A stretch of DNA of 64,000 nt from Amycolatopsis sp. NBRC 101858 (GTDB lineage Bacteria > Actinomycetota > Actinomycetes > Mycobacteriales > Pseudonocardiaceae), in NCBI RefSeq assembly GCF_030269325.1, contig NZ_BSTD01000001.1, positions 636,681-700,680 on the forward strand, in the 5' to 3' direction. A program made the position numbers and the translations under genes. Below are positions 26,151 through 35,179 of this stretch, one piece after another. Below the pieces are notes generated by a model, which did not search any database, had not been told where the DNA came from, and saw nothing but the letters and a program-made list of their open reading frames with translations. Position 1 is the first letter of the stretch; each line of letters starts with the position of its first letter.

Positions 26151-26603
26151 ATGACCACCACGATCGCCCCCAAGACCCAGACCGCCGCCACCCGCACCGA
26201 GACCAGGACCGCTCCGGTCACCGGCGTCGTCATCGGCGCCTCGCGGATCGTGATCTCGTTCCTGTTCGGCTTCCACGGCCTGCAGGGATTCGGCTACTTC
26301 GGTGGCATCGACGGCCAGGGCGGCGGCGTCCCGTTCGGCTCGTTCCCCGGCTGGTGGGGCAGCGTCTTCGAGCTCGCGGGCGCCCTGCTGCTGCTCGTCG
26401 GGCTCGCCAGCAGGCCGGCCGCGATCCTGCTCTCGGGCGTGATGGCCTACGCCTACTTCACCGTGCACGCCCCGATGGGCCTGCTGCCGCTGCAGAACAT
26501 GGGCGAGCCCGCCGCCGTCTACGCGTGGATCTTCCTGCTGTTCGCCGCGATCGGCCCGGGCCGCTTCGCGCTCGACACGCTCGTCAAGCGCCGCCGTCGC
26601 TGA
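26151..26603 (+). CDS. DoxX-family membrane protein
   Basis: Integral membrane protein of 150 residues with four hydrophobic segments after a polar Thr-rich head of about 22 residues. RIVISFLFGFHGLQGFGYFGG and ELAGALLLLVGLASRPAAILLSG are typical DoxX/SURF4-like features. Family roles include thiol or redox stress defence, mostly unproven. AAGGAA stands 6-7 bases before the ATG. It faces the conservon across a 90-bp hairpin. Confidence 0.88.
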   Translation: MTTTIAPKTQTAATRTETRTAPVTGVVIGASRIVISFLFGFHGLQGFGYFGGIDGQGGGVPFGSFPGWWGSVFELAGALLLLVGLASRPAAILLSGVMAYAYFTVHAPMGLLPLQNMGEPAAVYAWIFLLFAAIGPGRFALDTLVKRRRR

Positions 26604-26627
26604 GGGAAGACCGAGCGCGCGGTCCTG

Positions 26628-26717
26628 TGAACCTCATTCAGCCGTCGGCCGGCGCAACGGTCACTACTCGCGGGCACCTTGCGATCCGTAGCGCCGGCCT
26701 GACCAGAATGAGGTTCA
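26628..26717. repeat. 90-bp long hairpin between DoxX and the conservon
   Basis: Outer arms TGAACCTCATTC (26628-26639) and GAATGAGGTTCA (26706-26717) are perfect over 12 bp. Inner arms GGCCGGCGC (26647-26655) and GCGCCGGCC (26691-26699) are perfect over 9 bp. The 35-nt centre has further short arms (ACGG and CCGT). It starts one base after the stop of the conservon GTPase. It could be a shared terminator or a small mobile inverted-repeat element. Confidence 0.8.
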
Positions 26718-26718
26718 A

Positions 26719-27321
26719 TCAGTAGCCGCCCTGGGCAGCTGCCAGGTCGGACCGCGCCATCACGTGTTCCATCAGGCTGGTCAGCACCTGCTTCGTCGAC
26801 TCGCGTTCGCGGGCGTCGCACAGCAGCAGCGGGACGTCCATGCCGACGTCGAGCGCCTGCCGGACCTCCTCGGTGCCGTAGCGGTACGCGCCGTCGAAGC
26901 AGTTCACGCCGACGACGAACGGCAGGTTGCGGCGCTCGAAGAAGTCGACCGCCGCGAAGCAGCTGTCCAGCCGGCGGGTGTCGGCCAGCACGACGGCGCC
27001 GAGCGCGCCCTCCGCCAGCTCGTCCCACATGAACCAGAACCGGTCCTGCCCCGGCGTGCCGAAGAGGTACAGGATCAGGTCCGGGTTGATCGTGATGCGG
27101 CCGAAGTCGAGCGCGACCGTCGTGGTGGTCTTCTGCTCGATCCCCGAGAGGTCGTCGACGCCCTCGGACGCGGTCGTGATGACCTCTTCGGTCCGCAGCG
27201 GCGGCACTTCGCTCACCGAACCGACCATCGTGGTCTTGCCGACCCCGAACCCGCCGGCGATGAGTACCTTGACCGCGGTCGCGGTCAGGTTCCGCCGGGG
27301 GTCAGAGTTTCCGGATGCCAT
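26719..27321 (-). CDS. cvnD: Conservon GTP-binding protein (CvnD-type)
   Basis: Small Ras/MglA-like GTPase of 200 residues, the last gene of a conservon, thought to pass a signal at the membrane together with the kinase-like and roadblock proteins. The P-loop is GGFGVGKTT (23-31), the G3-like segment LYLFGTPGQDRFWF (Gly-Thr-Pro-Gly in place of DxxG), and the base-recognition segment GVNCFDGA, where the usual NKxD Lys is absent as in this family. ATG 27321 lies inside the end of the DUF742 gene (20-bp overlap), so translation is coupled. Confidence 0.93.
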   Translation of the reverse strand: MASGNSDPRRNLTATAVKVLIAGGFGVGKTTMVGSVSEVPPLRTEEVITTASEGVDDLSGIEQKTTTTVALDFGRITINPDLILYLFGTPGQDRFWFMWDELAEGALGAVVLADTRRLDSCFAAVDFFERRNLPFVVGVNCFDGAYRYGTEEVRQALDVGMDVPLLLCDARERESTKQVLTSLMEHVMARSDLAAAQGGY

Positions 27322-27673
27322 CAAGGACCGCCTGCAATACGTGTCGGTTGGGGGATTCCTGAGCCGGTGCCGCGGTACGGAACAGCACCAGGTTCTGCTC
27401 GATGAGGTCGCTGAGCATCACCTTGACCACGGGCAGCGGCAGGTCGACCCGCGCGGCCACCTCGGCCACCGAGACCGGCCGCTGGCACAGCGCGATGATG
27501 CGCGCGTACTCCGGTTCGAGCATGCCCGCTTCGTGCGCGGTGCGCAGCGCGACCACCAGCGTGATGAGGTCGAGCCCGAGCGTGTCCGACCGGGTGCGGC
27601 CGCCCGTGACCGCGTACGACCGGACCAGCGGGCCGGCCTCGTCGTCGAACCAGGCTTCGTGCCGCCCGCTCAT
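27302..27673 (-). CDS. cvnC: Conservon DUF742 protein (CvnC-type)
   Basis: Protein of 123 residues of the DUF742 family: LVRSYAVTGGRTRS at the start and VAEVAARVDLPLPVVKVMLSDLIEQNLV, a winged-helix-like part, near the end. In conservons it lies between roadblock and GTPase and is thought to join them. Overlaps: 4 bp with the roadblock gene stop and 20 bp with the GTPase start. Cytoplasmic. Confidence 0.93.
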   Translation of the reverse strand: MSGRHEAWFDDEAGPLVRSYAVTGGRTRSDTLGLDLITLVVALRTAHEAGMLEPEYARIIALCQRPVSVAEVAARVDLPLPVVKVMLSDLIEQNLVLFRTAAPAQESPNRHVLQAVLDGIRKL

Positions 27674-28089
27674 GGCGACGTGGGCAGGACGCCGGCACCG
27701 GTCCGCGGGGCCGAGGTGAGCACCTGGCCGACGCGCTTGACCATCAGGTTCATCTCGTACGCGACCAGCCCCATGTCCGCGTCTTCACGGGCCAGCAGCG
27801 CGAGGCAGGCGCCCCGCCCGGCCGCCGTCACGAACAGGAAGGCGTGGTCCATCTCCACCATCGTCTGACGGACGTTGCCGCCGCCGAAGTGCCGTCCGGT
27901 CCCGCGCGCCAGGCTCTGGAACGCCGAGGCGACCGCGGAGAGGTGTTCGGCGTCCTCTTCGGAGAGGTTCCCCGACCTGCCGATGAGCAGGCCGTCCGAG
28001 GACAGGACCACGGCGCGGTCCGCCCCGGCGACCCGCTTGACGAGGTCGTCCAGCAGCCAGTCGAGCTCACTGACGCCTGAGTTGGCCAT
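27670..28089 (-). CDS. cvnB: Conservon roadblock/LC7 protein (CvnB-type)
   Basis: Roadblock/LC7 protein of 139 residues, probably the GTPase-activating or docking partner of the CvnD GTPase, like MglB with MglA. ELDWLLDDLVKRVAGADRAVVLSSDGLLIG is the standard start and MDHAFLFVTAAGRGACLALLA the dimer strand. Its ATG overlaps the kinase stop by one base, so the four conservon genes are one tightly coupled unit. Confidence 0.94.
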   Translation of the reverse strand: MANSGVSELDWLLDDLVKRVAGADRAVVLSSDGLLIGRSGNLSEEDAEHLSAVASAFQSLARGTGRHFGGGNVRQTMVEMDHAFLFVTAAGRGACLALLAREDADMGLVAYEMNLMVKRVGQVLTSAPRTGAGVLPTSP

Positions 28090-30635
28090 TACTCGCGCTC
28101 TCCGTACCTGTCGTCGTTCTCGGCTGGTTCTTCGTCACGGCCGCGGCGGGTGCCCTGCTGGAAGGCGGACAGCCGGCTGCGGGCGGCCTCCGGCGAATCC
28201 AGCCGGACCTCCTCCCGCTCCTGCGTGGCGGGCTTATCTTCCCGCAACTGCGGAACGAGGCTCTGCTGACGTCGCCGTTGCGGCAGCGGCGGGCGGCCCG
28301 GGGCCTCCGGGCGGCGCGGCTGCTCCGGCCGGCCCTGGGGCATCGCGGGCCGCGGCTCGGACGGCGGCCACACCGGCGGTGCGGCGGCCGGGCGGGCCGG
28401 GCGCGACGTCCGGACGGGCGGCACGGGCGGGCGCACCGGGGCGACCGCCGGCTGCGCCTGCGTCGGCTGGCTGACGGGCTCGGACACGGACCCGACGGGG
28501 ACCGGCGTCGGCGCGGACGGCGGCTGCGCCGGGGCGACCGGGGCCGGGGCCGTTTCGGGCGGCGCCACCGGCATCGGCGGCTCGGTCCGGTGGCGGGCCG
28601 CCGGGCGGCGGACCGGCCGGCGCAGCGGCGCGACCTCGTCGTTCACCTGCTCCGGCTCGACCGGGTTCGGCACGAGCTCCGGCTTCGGCGGGGTGATCGG
28701 CTGCTCCGGCTCGGACTCCGCCAAGGGAGCCAGCAGGTCGGTGCGCACCAGCACGATGGCCCGCGTGCCGCCGTAGGCCGACTCCCGCAGGTGCACCTGG
28801 ATGCCGTGGCGGGCGGCCAGCCGCGCGACCACGAACAGGCCGAGGCGCGGCTCGTCGGACAGCGCCATGATCCCGAAGTCCGGCGGGCTGGCCAGCATCG
28901 TGTTGATCTCTTCGGTCTGGTCCGGCTCGAGCCCGAGGCCCTGGTCCTCGACCTCGATCACGACGCCCTTGCCGACCACGTTGCCGCGCACCTCGACCCG
29001 CGACTGCGGCGGCGAGAACGACGTCGCGTTGTCGATCAGCTCGGCGAGCAGGTGCACGAGGTCGCCGACGACCGGGCCGCGGATGGCGATCTGCGGCAGC
29101 GCGGCCGTCTTGACCCGGGCGAAGTCCTCGGTCTCGGCGGACGCGCCGCGGACCAGCTCGGCCAGCCCGACCGGGTTGCGCCACTGCCGGCCCGGCTGCC
29201 CGCCGCCGAGGATGATCAGGTTCTCGGCGTTGCGGCGGGCGCGGGTGGAGAGGTGGTCGAGCTGGAACAGGGTGTCCAGCTGCTCCGGGTCCTCCTGCTT
29301 GCGCTCGGCCTGGTCGAGCACCTTGAGCTGGCGGTGCACGATGACCTGGCTGCGGTGGGCGATGTTGAGGAACACCGTCTTGGTGCCCTCCTTGATCTTC
29401 GCCTCGTCGATGGCGGCCGCGATGGCGGTCTGCTGCGCCTTGTTGAACGCGTCGGCGACCTGGCCGATCTCGTCGGTGCCGTGGTCGAGGAAGTGCCCGC
29501 CCTCTTCGAGGTCGACGGGCTCACCCGCCTGGACCCGGGCGACCAGCTCGGGCAGCCGCACCTCGGCGGCGTCGAGCGTGTCCTCGCGCAGCCGGTGCAG
29601 GCGGCCGATGAGCCGGTTCGACAGCCGGACGGCGACGAACACCACGAAGACCGCGAACAGGACGGCGATCACGCCGGCGATCAGCGACTCGGTGAACGTC
29701 GAGTCGGCGTCGTTGATCGCGGCCTGGCTGGCGTTCGAGCTCTGCAGGACGAAGATGCCCGACAGCGCGTCGCCGACGAGCCGGGCGCTGGTGCGCCACT
29801 GGTCCTGCGGCACCGGCAGCTTGGTCAGGTCGCCGCGCAGGAACGCGGTCTCGACCTGGGTCACCGTCTGCCACGGCTGGCTCGCCAGCAGCTGGTCGTA
29901 CTTCGCTTTGACCTCGGGGATCATCTTCGGCGCCGACGCGTCGAGCTGCGCGTGGTAGGCACCGACCTGGCCGACGTAGGTGCGGAAGTCCTCGTTGCTC
30001 AGCCCGCCCGCGGCGAGCCCGGCGGCGGCGAGCGCGTCACTGCGCTGCATCGACTCGGCCGCGGTGAACATCGGGATGGCGGTCAGCCGGTCGAACGCGT
30101 TCTGCGCGCCACGCGCGTTCTGCGCCAGCCCGGCGAGGCCGTCGGTGAACTGGTCGATGATCTTGTTGTAGAAGGTGTAGGCCTGGCTGATCTGGATCTG
30201 GCCGCTGTCGACCGCCTGGCGGGTCTGCGGCAGCTGCTGGAAGAGCCCGAAGAACGTGGCGATGTTCTTCTGGACGCTCGGCGGGGTGTCGTCGTAGCCC
30301 GCGAAGCTGTCCTTCAGGTACTCGATCGTCTTCGCGGCGTTCTGGTCCGTCTTGGGGCGGACGGCCGCGAGCACGGCCCGCTGGTTGCCCTGGCCCGCGA
30401 GCAGGCTCAGGGTCGCCTGGCGTTCCTGCTGCAGCGCGCCGAAGAACGGGATCGACGGAGCTTCCGAGCCCCGGATCCGGTTGACGTAGTCACGGCCCGT
30501 CACCGCGTCGTAGATGAGGTAGCCCGCGAGGGCCACGCCGACGAGCAGGAGGGCAACACTGGGGATGAGCGCGATCGTGAGCACGCGCTTCCGAATCGAG
30601 GATCCCCGGTTGCGTCGAAGAGAAATCTGCTTCAC
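28089..30635 (-). CDS. cvnA: Conservon sensor histidine kinase-like protein (CvnA-type)
   Basis: Membrane sensor of 848 residues. Membrane segment near 20-42, then an extracellular all-helical nitrate/nitrite-sensing-type (NIT) domain to about residue 310, a second membrane segment (about 318-338), a HAMP linker, and a GHKL ATPase with N-box ELIDNATSFSPP and G-box VEDQGLGL. The region before the ATPase lacks a clear H-box with phosphorylatable His, as in many conservon kinases. The last 220 residues are Pro/Arg-rich and disordered. Start GTG 30635. First gene of the conservon; in Streptomyces such units act in development and antibiotic control. Confidence 0.93.
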   Translation of the reverse strand: MKQISLRRNRGSSIRKRVLTIALIPSVALLLVGVALAGYLIYDAVTGRDYVNRIRGSEAPSIPFFGALQQERQATLSLLAGQGNQRAVLAAVRPKTDQNAAKTIEYLKDSFAGYDDTPPSVQKNIATFFGLFQQLPQTRQAVDSGQIQISQAYTFYNKIIDQFTDGLAGLAQNARGAQNAFDRLTAIPMFTAAESMQRSDALAAAGLAAGGLSNEDFRTYVGQVGAYHAQLDASAPKMIPEVKAKYDQLLASQPWQTVTQVETAFLRGDLTKLPVPQDQWRTSARLVGDALSGIFVLQSSNASQAAINDADSTFTESLIAGVIAVLFAVFVVFVAVRLSNRLIGRLHRLREDTLDAAEVRLPELVARVQAGEPVDLEEGGHFLDHGTDEIGQVADAFNKAQQTAIAAAIDEAKIKEGTKTVFLNIAHRSQVIVHRQLKVLDQAERKQEDPEQLDTLFQLDHLSTRARRNAENLIILGGGQPGRQWRNPVGLAELVRGASAETEDFARVKTAALPQIAIRGPVVGDLVHLLAELIDNATSFSPPQSRVEVRGNVVGKGVVIEVEDQGLGLEPDQTEEINTMLASPPDFGIMALSDEPRLGLFVVARLAARHGIQVHLRESAYGGTRAIVLVRTDLLAPLAESEPEQPITPPKPELVPNPVEPEQVNDEVAPLRRPVRRPAARHRTEPPMPVAPPETAPAPVAPAQPPSAPTPVPVGSVSEPVSQPTQAQPAVAPVRPPVPPVRTSRPARPAAAPPVWPPSEPRPAMPQGRPEQPRRPEAPGRPPLPQRRRQQSLVPQLREDKPATQEREEVRLDSPEAARSRLSAFQQGTRRGRDEEPAENDDRYGERE

Positions 30636-31181
30636 CTGGGTCCGTTTTCCTTCCGGCAGTACATGGTTTCGGGTCGCCCGAGGTGGTCCACACCCGGATT
30701 CCGACCAGCCGGATCGACATCACCGTGGTCTGCTTCGCCCGCGACGACGGTATGCAGCCCTTCAGGGCGCGTCAAGTCCGTGGCGATAACGTGATCTTGG
30801 AACGGTGACCCGTCCACACTTGCTGCCTGCGCTTGGAAAGTCCACCACCGAAAGTCGTGACGTTCGTCCCAGCCCTGCTTCCGTTCCGCCCCTTGGGTGC
30901 AGGCTGTTCCGTGGTGCGATCGACCCAGGCGCCGGGACCGGAGCCGCTACGTACGTGAGCGCCGGATGGTTCGGTGAGAAAGGTCACGAGCCGGCCACGC
31001 CGACCGGGGTCGACCGCTTCGTCCGGGCTTTGCCGCCTCCGCAAAGCGGAATTGCGCGGCATTCGACGGCATCGCCACGGATTCACCGGACGGCGAGCCG
31101 GAATTCCCACCATTCCGCATGCGCAGTGGTTCAACCACTCCCCGTGGCACCCGCGAAAGGCCCGGAACCGGTTCCGCGCCG
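30636..31181. other. Non-coding stretch upstream of the conservon
   Basis: 546 bp between the TenA-like stop and the conservon start, with lower GC than its neighbours and no reading frame with a believable protein. It must hold the conservon promoter. A direct repeat GAAAGTC occurs at 30836-30842 and 30850-30856. I see no clear -35/-10 pair, terminator or RNA gene. Confidence 0.6.
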
Positions 31182-31838
31182 TCAGCCCCGGAACTCGGCG
31201 GCGAGGGTGTTCCAGAACTGGAGCTCGTAGCTCTGGAAGAGCCGGGCGAAGAGGTGGGCTTCGCGTTCGTCGAGCCGGTGCGCGTCGAGCCCGGCCTGGA
31301 TCGCGGCGAGCGCTTGTTCCTCAATTTCCGGAACGTCCGCGGCGAAGAAGTCGAAGAACGCACACGCATCGTCACCGAAGCCGTAGTGCTCGCGCATGCC
31401 GGCGGCGACGTCCTTGCAGTACCGCCCGAACGCGGCGAAGTTCGCGAAGATCCCCGCCGCCGTCGCCGACGATTCGCCGTTCAGCGCGAGCCACGCGACG
31501 TACGCGGGGTACGCCTGGCAGCCCGCGCGCGGGAGTTCCTTGCCGTGGTCCGGACCAGTGACCTTGATCAACGCGTCGAGCATCCCGTTCGCCTGCTGCT
31601 CCCCGGGTGCCAGGCCACCGAAGAAGGTGCGCGCGTTCGGTTCGTCGGCGCGGGCGGCGAGCGCGTGGAAGCTCCGCCAATCGCTCAAGGTGATTCGCTT
31701 TTCCTCCGCGGCGAGCGCGGCGAAGACCGCGCGCGGTGCGCGTCCGGCGGTGATCAGCGGGACGAGGCGGTTGTCGTCGTCGCGCGGGGCGAGTTCTTTC
31801 TGGATCTCGTCGAGCAGGGCACGTGCCGAACGCGTCAT
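31182..31838 (-). CDS. TenA/PqqC-fold protein (heme-oxygenase-like)
   Basis: All-helical protein of 218 residues resembling the TenA/THI-4/PqqC family. RITLSDWRSFHALAARADEPNARTFFGGLAPGEQQA and GRYCKDVAAGMREHYGFGDDACAFFDFFA fit the helical bundle with its acidic pocket, and YPAYVAWLALNGE the middle helices. No TenA active Cys is clear, so thiaminase activity is doubtful; a role in cofactor or amine metabolism, or a diiron oxygenase, is possible. GGGGGGAAG stands just before ATG 31838. It diverges from the acyl-CoA ligase gene and has no operon partner. Confidence 0.75.
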   Translation of the reverse strand: MTRSARALLDEIQKELAPRDDDNRLVPLITAGRAPRAVFAALAAEEKRITLSDWRSFHALAARADEPNARTFFGGLAPGEQQANGMLDALIKVTGPDHGKELPRAGCQAYPAYVAWLALNGESSATAAGIFANFAAFGRYCKDVAAGMREHYGFGDDACAFFDFFAADVPEIEEQALAAIQAGLDAHRLDEREAHLFARLFQSYELQFWNTLAAEFRG

Positions 31839-32036
31839 CGCTTCCCCCCGGAGTCGGTCGTCCCCTCCATTGAAGCGCGGTTCGCACGCGGCCGCTCGTG
31901 TGCACTGTGGACGGTCGTGGGGAGCTGACCGCGAAAGGCCGGGTAAAGGGGGCGTTTGACGTGGCCGCGATTCTCTATCCACCCGGCGCGGGAGCCAATA
32001 CAGTGTGGCCATCCGCAGCACCCGAGGAGGCCAGCG

Positions 32037-33893
32037 TTGACCACCCCGTCCGTCGCCGAGCAGACCGAAGGCCTGACGATCCCGCGGCTTCTGCACCGCA
32101 ACGCGGTCGACTACCCGGACCTGCCGGCGATCACTTCGCTCGACCTCGAAGGAAAGCCGACGCTCAGCTGGCTGGAGTTCCGCACCGCGATCGCGGAGGT
32201 CTCCCGCGGCCTCGCCGGGCTCGGGCTCGCCAAGGGCGACCGCATGCTGATCATGGCGCCCGGCTGCCCGGACCACATCGTCGCCGACCTCGCCGCGACA
32301 CACCTGTCCGCGATCCCGTGCACCGCCTACGCGACGCTCAGCCCGGACCAGATCCGGTTCGTCGCGCGGCACAGCGCCGCCCCGGTCGTGGTGCTCGGCG
32401 GCGAGTCCGAGCTGACGCGCTGGCAGCCGGTGCTCGAAGACCTCCCGGCGCTGCGCCACATCGTCGTCATGGACGAAGCCACGATCCCGGCGGGCGACGA
32501 CCGGTTCCTCTCCTTCGCCGACCTCCGGGCCCGGGGCCGGGAAGCGCTTGCGGCCGACCCGGACGCGTTCGAGGCGTCCTGGCAGGAGATCAAGCCGGAC
32601 GACCCGCTGTCCATGATCTACACCTCCGGCACGACCGGCGACCCCAAGGGCGTCGTGCTGTCGCACCGCAACGCGATCCACCAGGCGTACGCGGTGACGG
32701 AGCTGCACCACCCGCCGATGCACGCGACGAACATCGCGTACCTGCCGCTCGCGCACATCGCCGAGCGGGAGCTGTCGATCTACCTGCCGATCGTGTGGGC
32801 GGGGCACGTGCACACGCTCGCCGACCCGTCGGGGGTCGTCGGCGCGCTCGGCCAGGTGCACCCGGAGAGCTTCTTCGGCGTCCCGCGCGTGTGGGAGAAG
32901 ATGGTCGCCGGCCTGAAGAACATGCTCGGCGGCGTGCCGGAAGACCGGCGGACCGCGCTGCTGCAGGCGAACGAGCTGCTGCAGCAGGGCTACAAGCTGC
33001 GCAGCGCCGGGCAGCCGGTGCCGGCCGAGCTCGCCGAGAAGATCAAGCAGACCGACGAAGCCGCGCTCGCCCCGATCCGCGCGCTGCTCGGGCTGGACAA
33101 GGTGCTCGTCGCCTCCAGCGGCGCGGCCGCCCTGCCGGTGGAGATCATCTACTTCCTGGCCGGTCTCGGCCTCGAGATCTGCGAGGTCTGGGGCCTGTCG
33201 GAGACGACCGGGGCCGCGACGTCGAACTCCGGCGAGGCGTTCCGCGCGGGCACGGTCGGCAAGCCGCTCGCCGACATCGAGGTGAAGGTCGCCGAGGACG
33301 GCGAGCTGCTGGTGCGCGGGCCGATCGTCTTCCTCGGCTACCTGCAGGAGGACGGGACGATCAAGGACGCCACCGACGCCGACGGCTGGTACGCGACCGG
33401 CGACATCGGCACGATCGACGAAGACGGCTTCGTGACGATCACCGACCGCAAGAAAGAACTGATCATCACCTCGAGCGGCAAGAACATCGCGCCGACCCGC
33501 GTCGAGGGCCTGCTCAAGGAGCACCCGCTGATCGGCCAGGCGGTCGCCATCGGCGACGACCGGCCGTACGTGACGGCGCTGATCGTGCTCGACGACGAGA
33601 TCGCGCCCGGCTGGGCCGCGGCGAACGGCGTCGAGGCGTCGCCGGAGGAGCTCGCCGACCACCCGGCCGTGCGGGCCGAGCTGGAACGCGCGGTCGAGTC
33701 GGCGAACAGCAGGCTGGCCCGGATCGAGCAGATCAAGCGCTACCACGTGCTGCCGAAGGCGTGGACGCCCGAATCCGGCGAGCTGACCCCGACGCTCAAG
33801 CTCAAGCGCCGGGTCATCAACGACCGCTACTCGACCGACATCGAGGCCCTCTACGCGGCGACGCGCGACCCGGAGCCGGCCGCCGGCGCCTGA
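32037..33893 (+). CDS. fadD: Long-chain fatty acyl-CoA ligase (FadD15-like)
   Basis: AMP-forming enzyme of 618 residues that activates fatty acids with ATP and CoA. The phosphate loop is IYTSGTTGDPKGV, the AMP site VWGLSETTG, followed by YATGDIG and TDRKKELIITSSGKNIAP near the C-terminus. The insertion with AVTELHHPPMHATNIAYLPLAHIAERE is typical of the long-chain AMP-dependent synthetases of actinobacteria. The start is the TTG at 32037, placed six bases after a perfect GAGGAGG; a frame open from 31956 lacks such a site. It converges with an SDR gene 1 bp beyond its stop, possibly acting on related acyl or steroid substrates. Confidence 0.93.
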   Translation: MTTPSVAEQTEGLTIPRLLHRNAVDYPDLPAITSLDLEGKPTLSWLEFRTAIAEVSRGLAGLGLAKGDRMLIMAPGCPDHIVADLAATHLSAIPCTAYATLSPDQIRFVARHSAAPVVVLGGESELTRWQPVLEDLPALRHIVVMDEATIPAGDDRFLSFADLRARGREALAADPDAFEASWQEIKPDDPLSMIYTSGTTGDPKGVVLSHRNAIHQAYAVTELHHPPMHATNIAYLPLAHIAERELSIYLPIVWAGHVHTLADPSGVVGALGQVHPESFFGVPRVWEKMVAGLKNMLGGVPEDRRTALLQANELLQQGYKLRSAGQPVPAELAEKIKQTDEAALAPIRALLGLDKVLVASSGAAALPVEIIYFLAGLGLEICEVWGLSETTGAATSNSGEAFRAGTVGKPLADIEVKVAEDGELLVRGPIVFLGYLQEDGTIKDATDADGWYATGDIGTIDEDGFVTITDRKKELIITSSGKNIAPTRVEGLLKEHPLIGQAVAIGDDRPYVTALIVLDDEIAPGWAAANGVEASPEELADHPAVRAELERAVESANSRLARIEQIKRYHVLPKAWTPESGELTPTLKLKRRVINDRYSTDIEALYAATRDPEPAAGA

Positions 33894-33894
33894 G

Positions 33895-34794
33895 TCAGGC
33901 AGTGCGGGGCGAGGTCGTCTCCGTCCACTTGCGCAGCCGCGGCGGGACGCGCTTTTCCAGGCCGTAGTTCTCCAGGTGGGCGGAGAAGACCTCGTCGAAC
34001 GCCTTCTGCACCGTCTCGGTGTCCCACACCGGGCGCTCGAGGATGGGCTGCTTGAGGAACGGCTGGCCCATGACGTGCAGCTGCGGGCCGTTGCACCGGA
34101 TCATCTGGCCGGTGATGCCGTGCGAGCCCGCGCCGAGCAGGAACAGCACGACCGGGGCGATCCGCGACGGCGTGCGGTCCGGCGGGCAGGCGCGCAGCGA
34201 GCGTTCGGACTTCCACACCATCCGCGTGTGCGCGAGCGGGCAGACGGCGTTGACGCGGATGCCCTGCTCTTCGAGGTCGAGCGCCCACGAGTAGGTCAGC
34301 GACGCGACCGCGCCCTTGCTCGCCGCGTACACGCCGAGCTTGCGCTGCCCGAGCGAGGCCCCCGAGGAGATGTTGACGATCGAGCCGCCGGTGCCGGCGT
34401 CGACCATCGCCTTGATCGCGGCCAGGCCGGTGTTCACCACGCCCATGACGTTGACCGCGACGAGCTCGCGCGCCTGCTCGGCGTCGTCCTCCCAGGGCAG
34501 CGCCTCGTAGTTCAGGCCGGCGTTGTTGACCAGCCCGTCGATCCCGCCGAACTCCTTGACGCACAGGTCGACGATCTCCTGCGCCTCCCCGGCCTCGGCG
34601 ACGCTGTGCCCGCTGGCCACGGCCCGGCCGCCGTGGTCCCGGATGGTGCGCGCCGTCCGCTCGGCGAGCTCGACGTCGATGTCGTTGACGACCACCGACC
34701 CGCCCGCGCGCGCGACGTGCACCGCGAACGCCTCGCCCAGGCCACGGCCGGCGCCGGTCACCACGACCGCCTTGCCCTGCATCAACCCGTCCAT
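33895..34794 (-). CDS. SDR-family oxidoreductase (3-hydroxyacyl-CoA or steroid type)
   Basis: NAD(P)-dependent dehydrogenase of 299 residues. TGAGRGLG at 13-20 binds the cofactor, NNAGLNYE is the NNAG segment at 90-93, and the catalytic Ser143/144, Tyr156 and Lys160 are in NISSGAS and YAASK. The extra 40 residues at the end recall the multifunctional hydroxyacyl-CoA and 17-beta-hydroxysteroid types. GGGGAG precedes ATG 34794. It is convergent with the acyl-CoA ligase. The precise substrate is not visible. Confidence 0.9.
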   Translation of the reverse strand: MDGLMQGKAVVVTGAGRGLGEAFAVHVARAGGSVVVNDIDVELAERTARTIRDHGGRAVASGHSVAEAGEAQEIVDLCVKEFGGIDGLVNNAGLNYEALPWEDDAEQARELVAVNVMGVVNTGLAAIKAMVDAGTGGSIVNISSGASLGQRKLGVYAASKGAVASLTYSWALDLEEQGIRVNAVCPLAHTRMVWKSERSLRACPPDRTPSRIAPVVLFLLGAGSHGITGQMIRCNGPQLHVMGQPFLKQPILERPVWDTETVQKAFDEVFSAHLENYGLEKRVPPRLRKWTETTSPRTA

Positions 34795-35179
34795 CGTCTT
34801 CTCCCCGCTCTGCGGCGCGCCGGCGGCGGCGCGGTCCGTCCACCCCGGCCGGCTCTGGGTCCAGTCTTGGCCCATTCGGTCCAGTGGGGCATGGCCACGA
34901 CGACGAGCGGCCGCCGCTCTGCGCCGAGCGAATCCGGTTCGATCAGTCCGGAGGTACCCGCGAGCCGGTCACGGCCAACCGCGACGCCGGTCGGGCGGGC
35001 GTAACCCGATCGGCTCCGAACCGGATGGTCGTGCGCGTTCCGGGGACACCGCCGCGTAATCGGCGGCATACTGTCAGTGCTTCCGGGTGGTCAGCCGTGA
35101 CTCCCCCGGATGGGGTCGTCACTGGCGAGGCACAATGCGACGATCCATATTCACTCGATCGGGGGACGGTGGTTACGAG
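34795..35179. other. Gene-free stretch between SDR and MFS genes
   Basis: About 385 bp (340 bp if the MFS starts at 35135). It holds the promoters of the divergent SDR and MFS genes. I see no strong promoter boxes, hairpin or RNA gene, and the frames crossing it look random. Confidence 0.5.
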
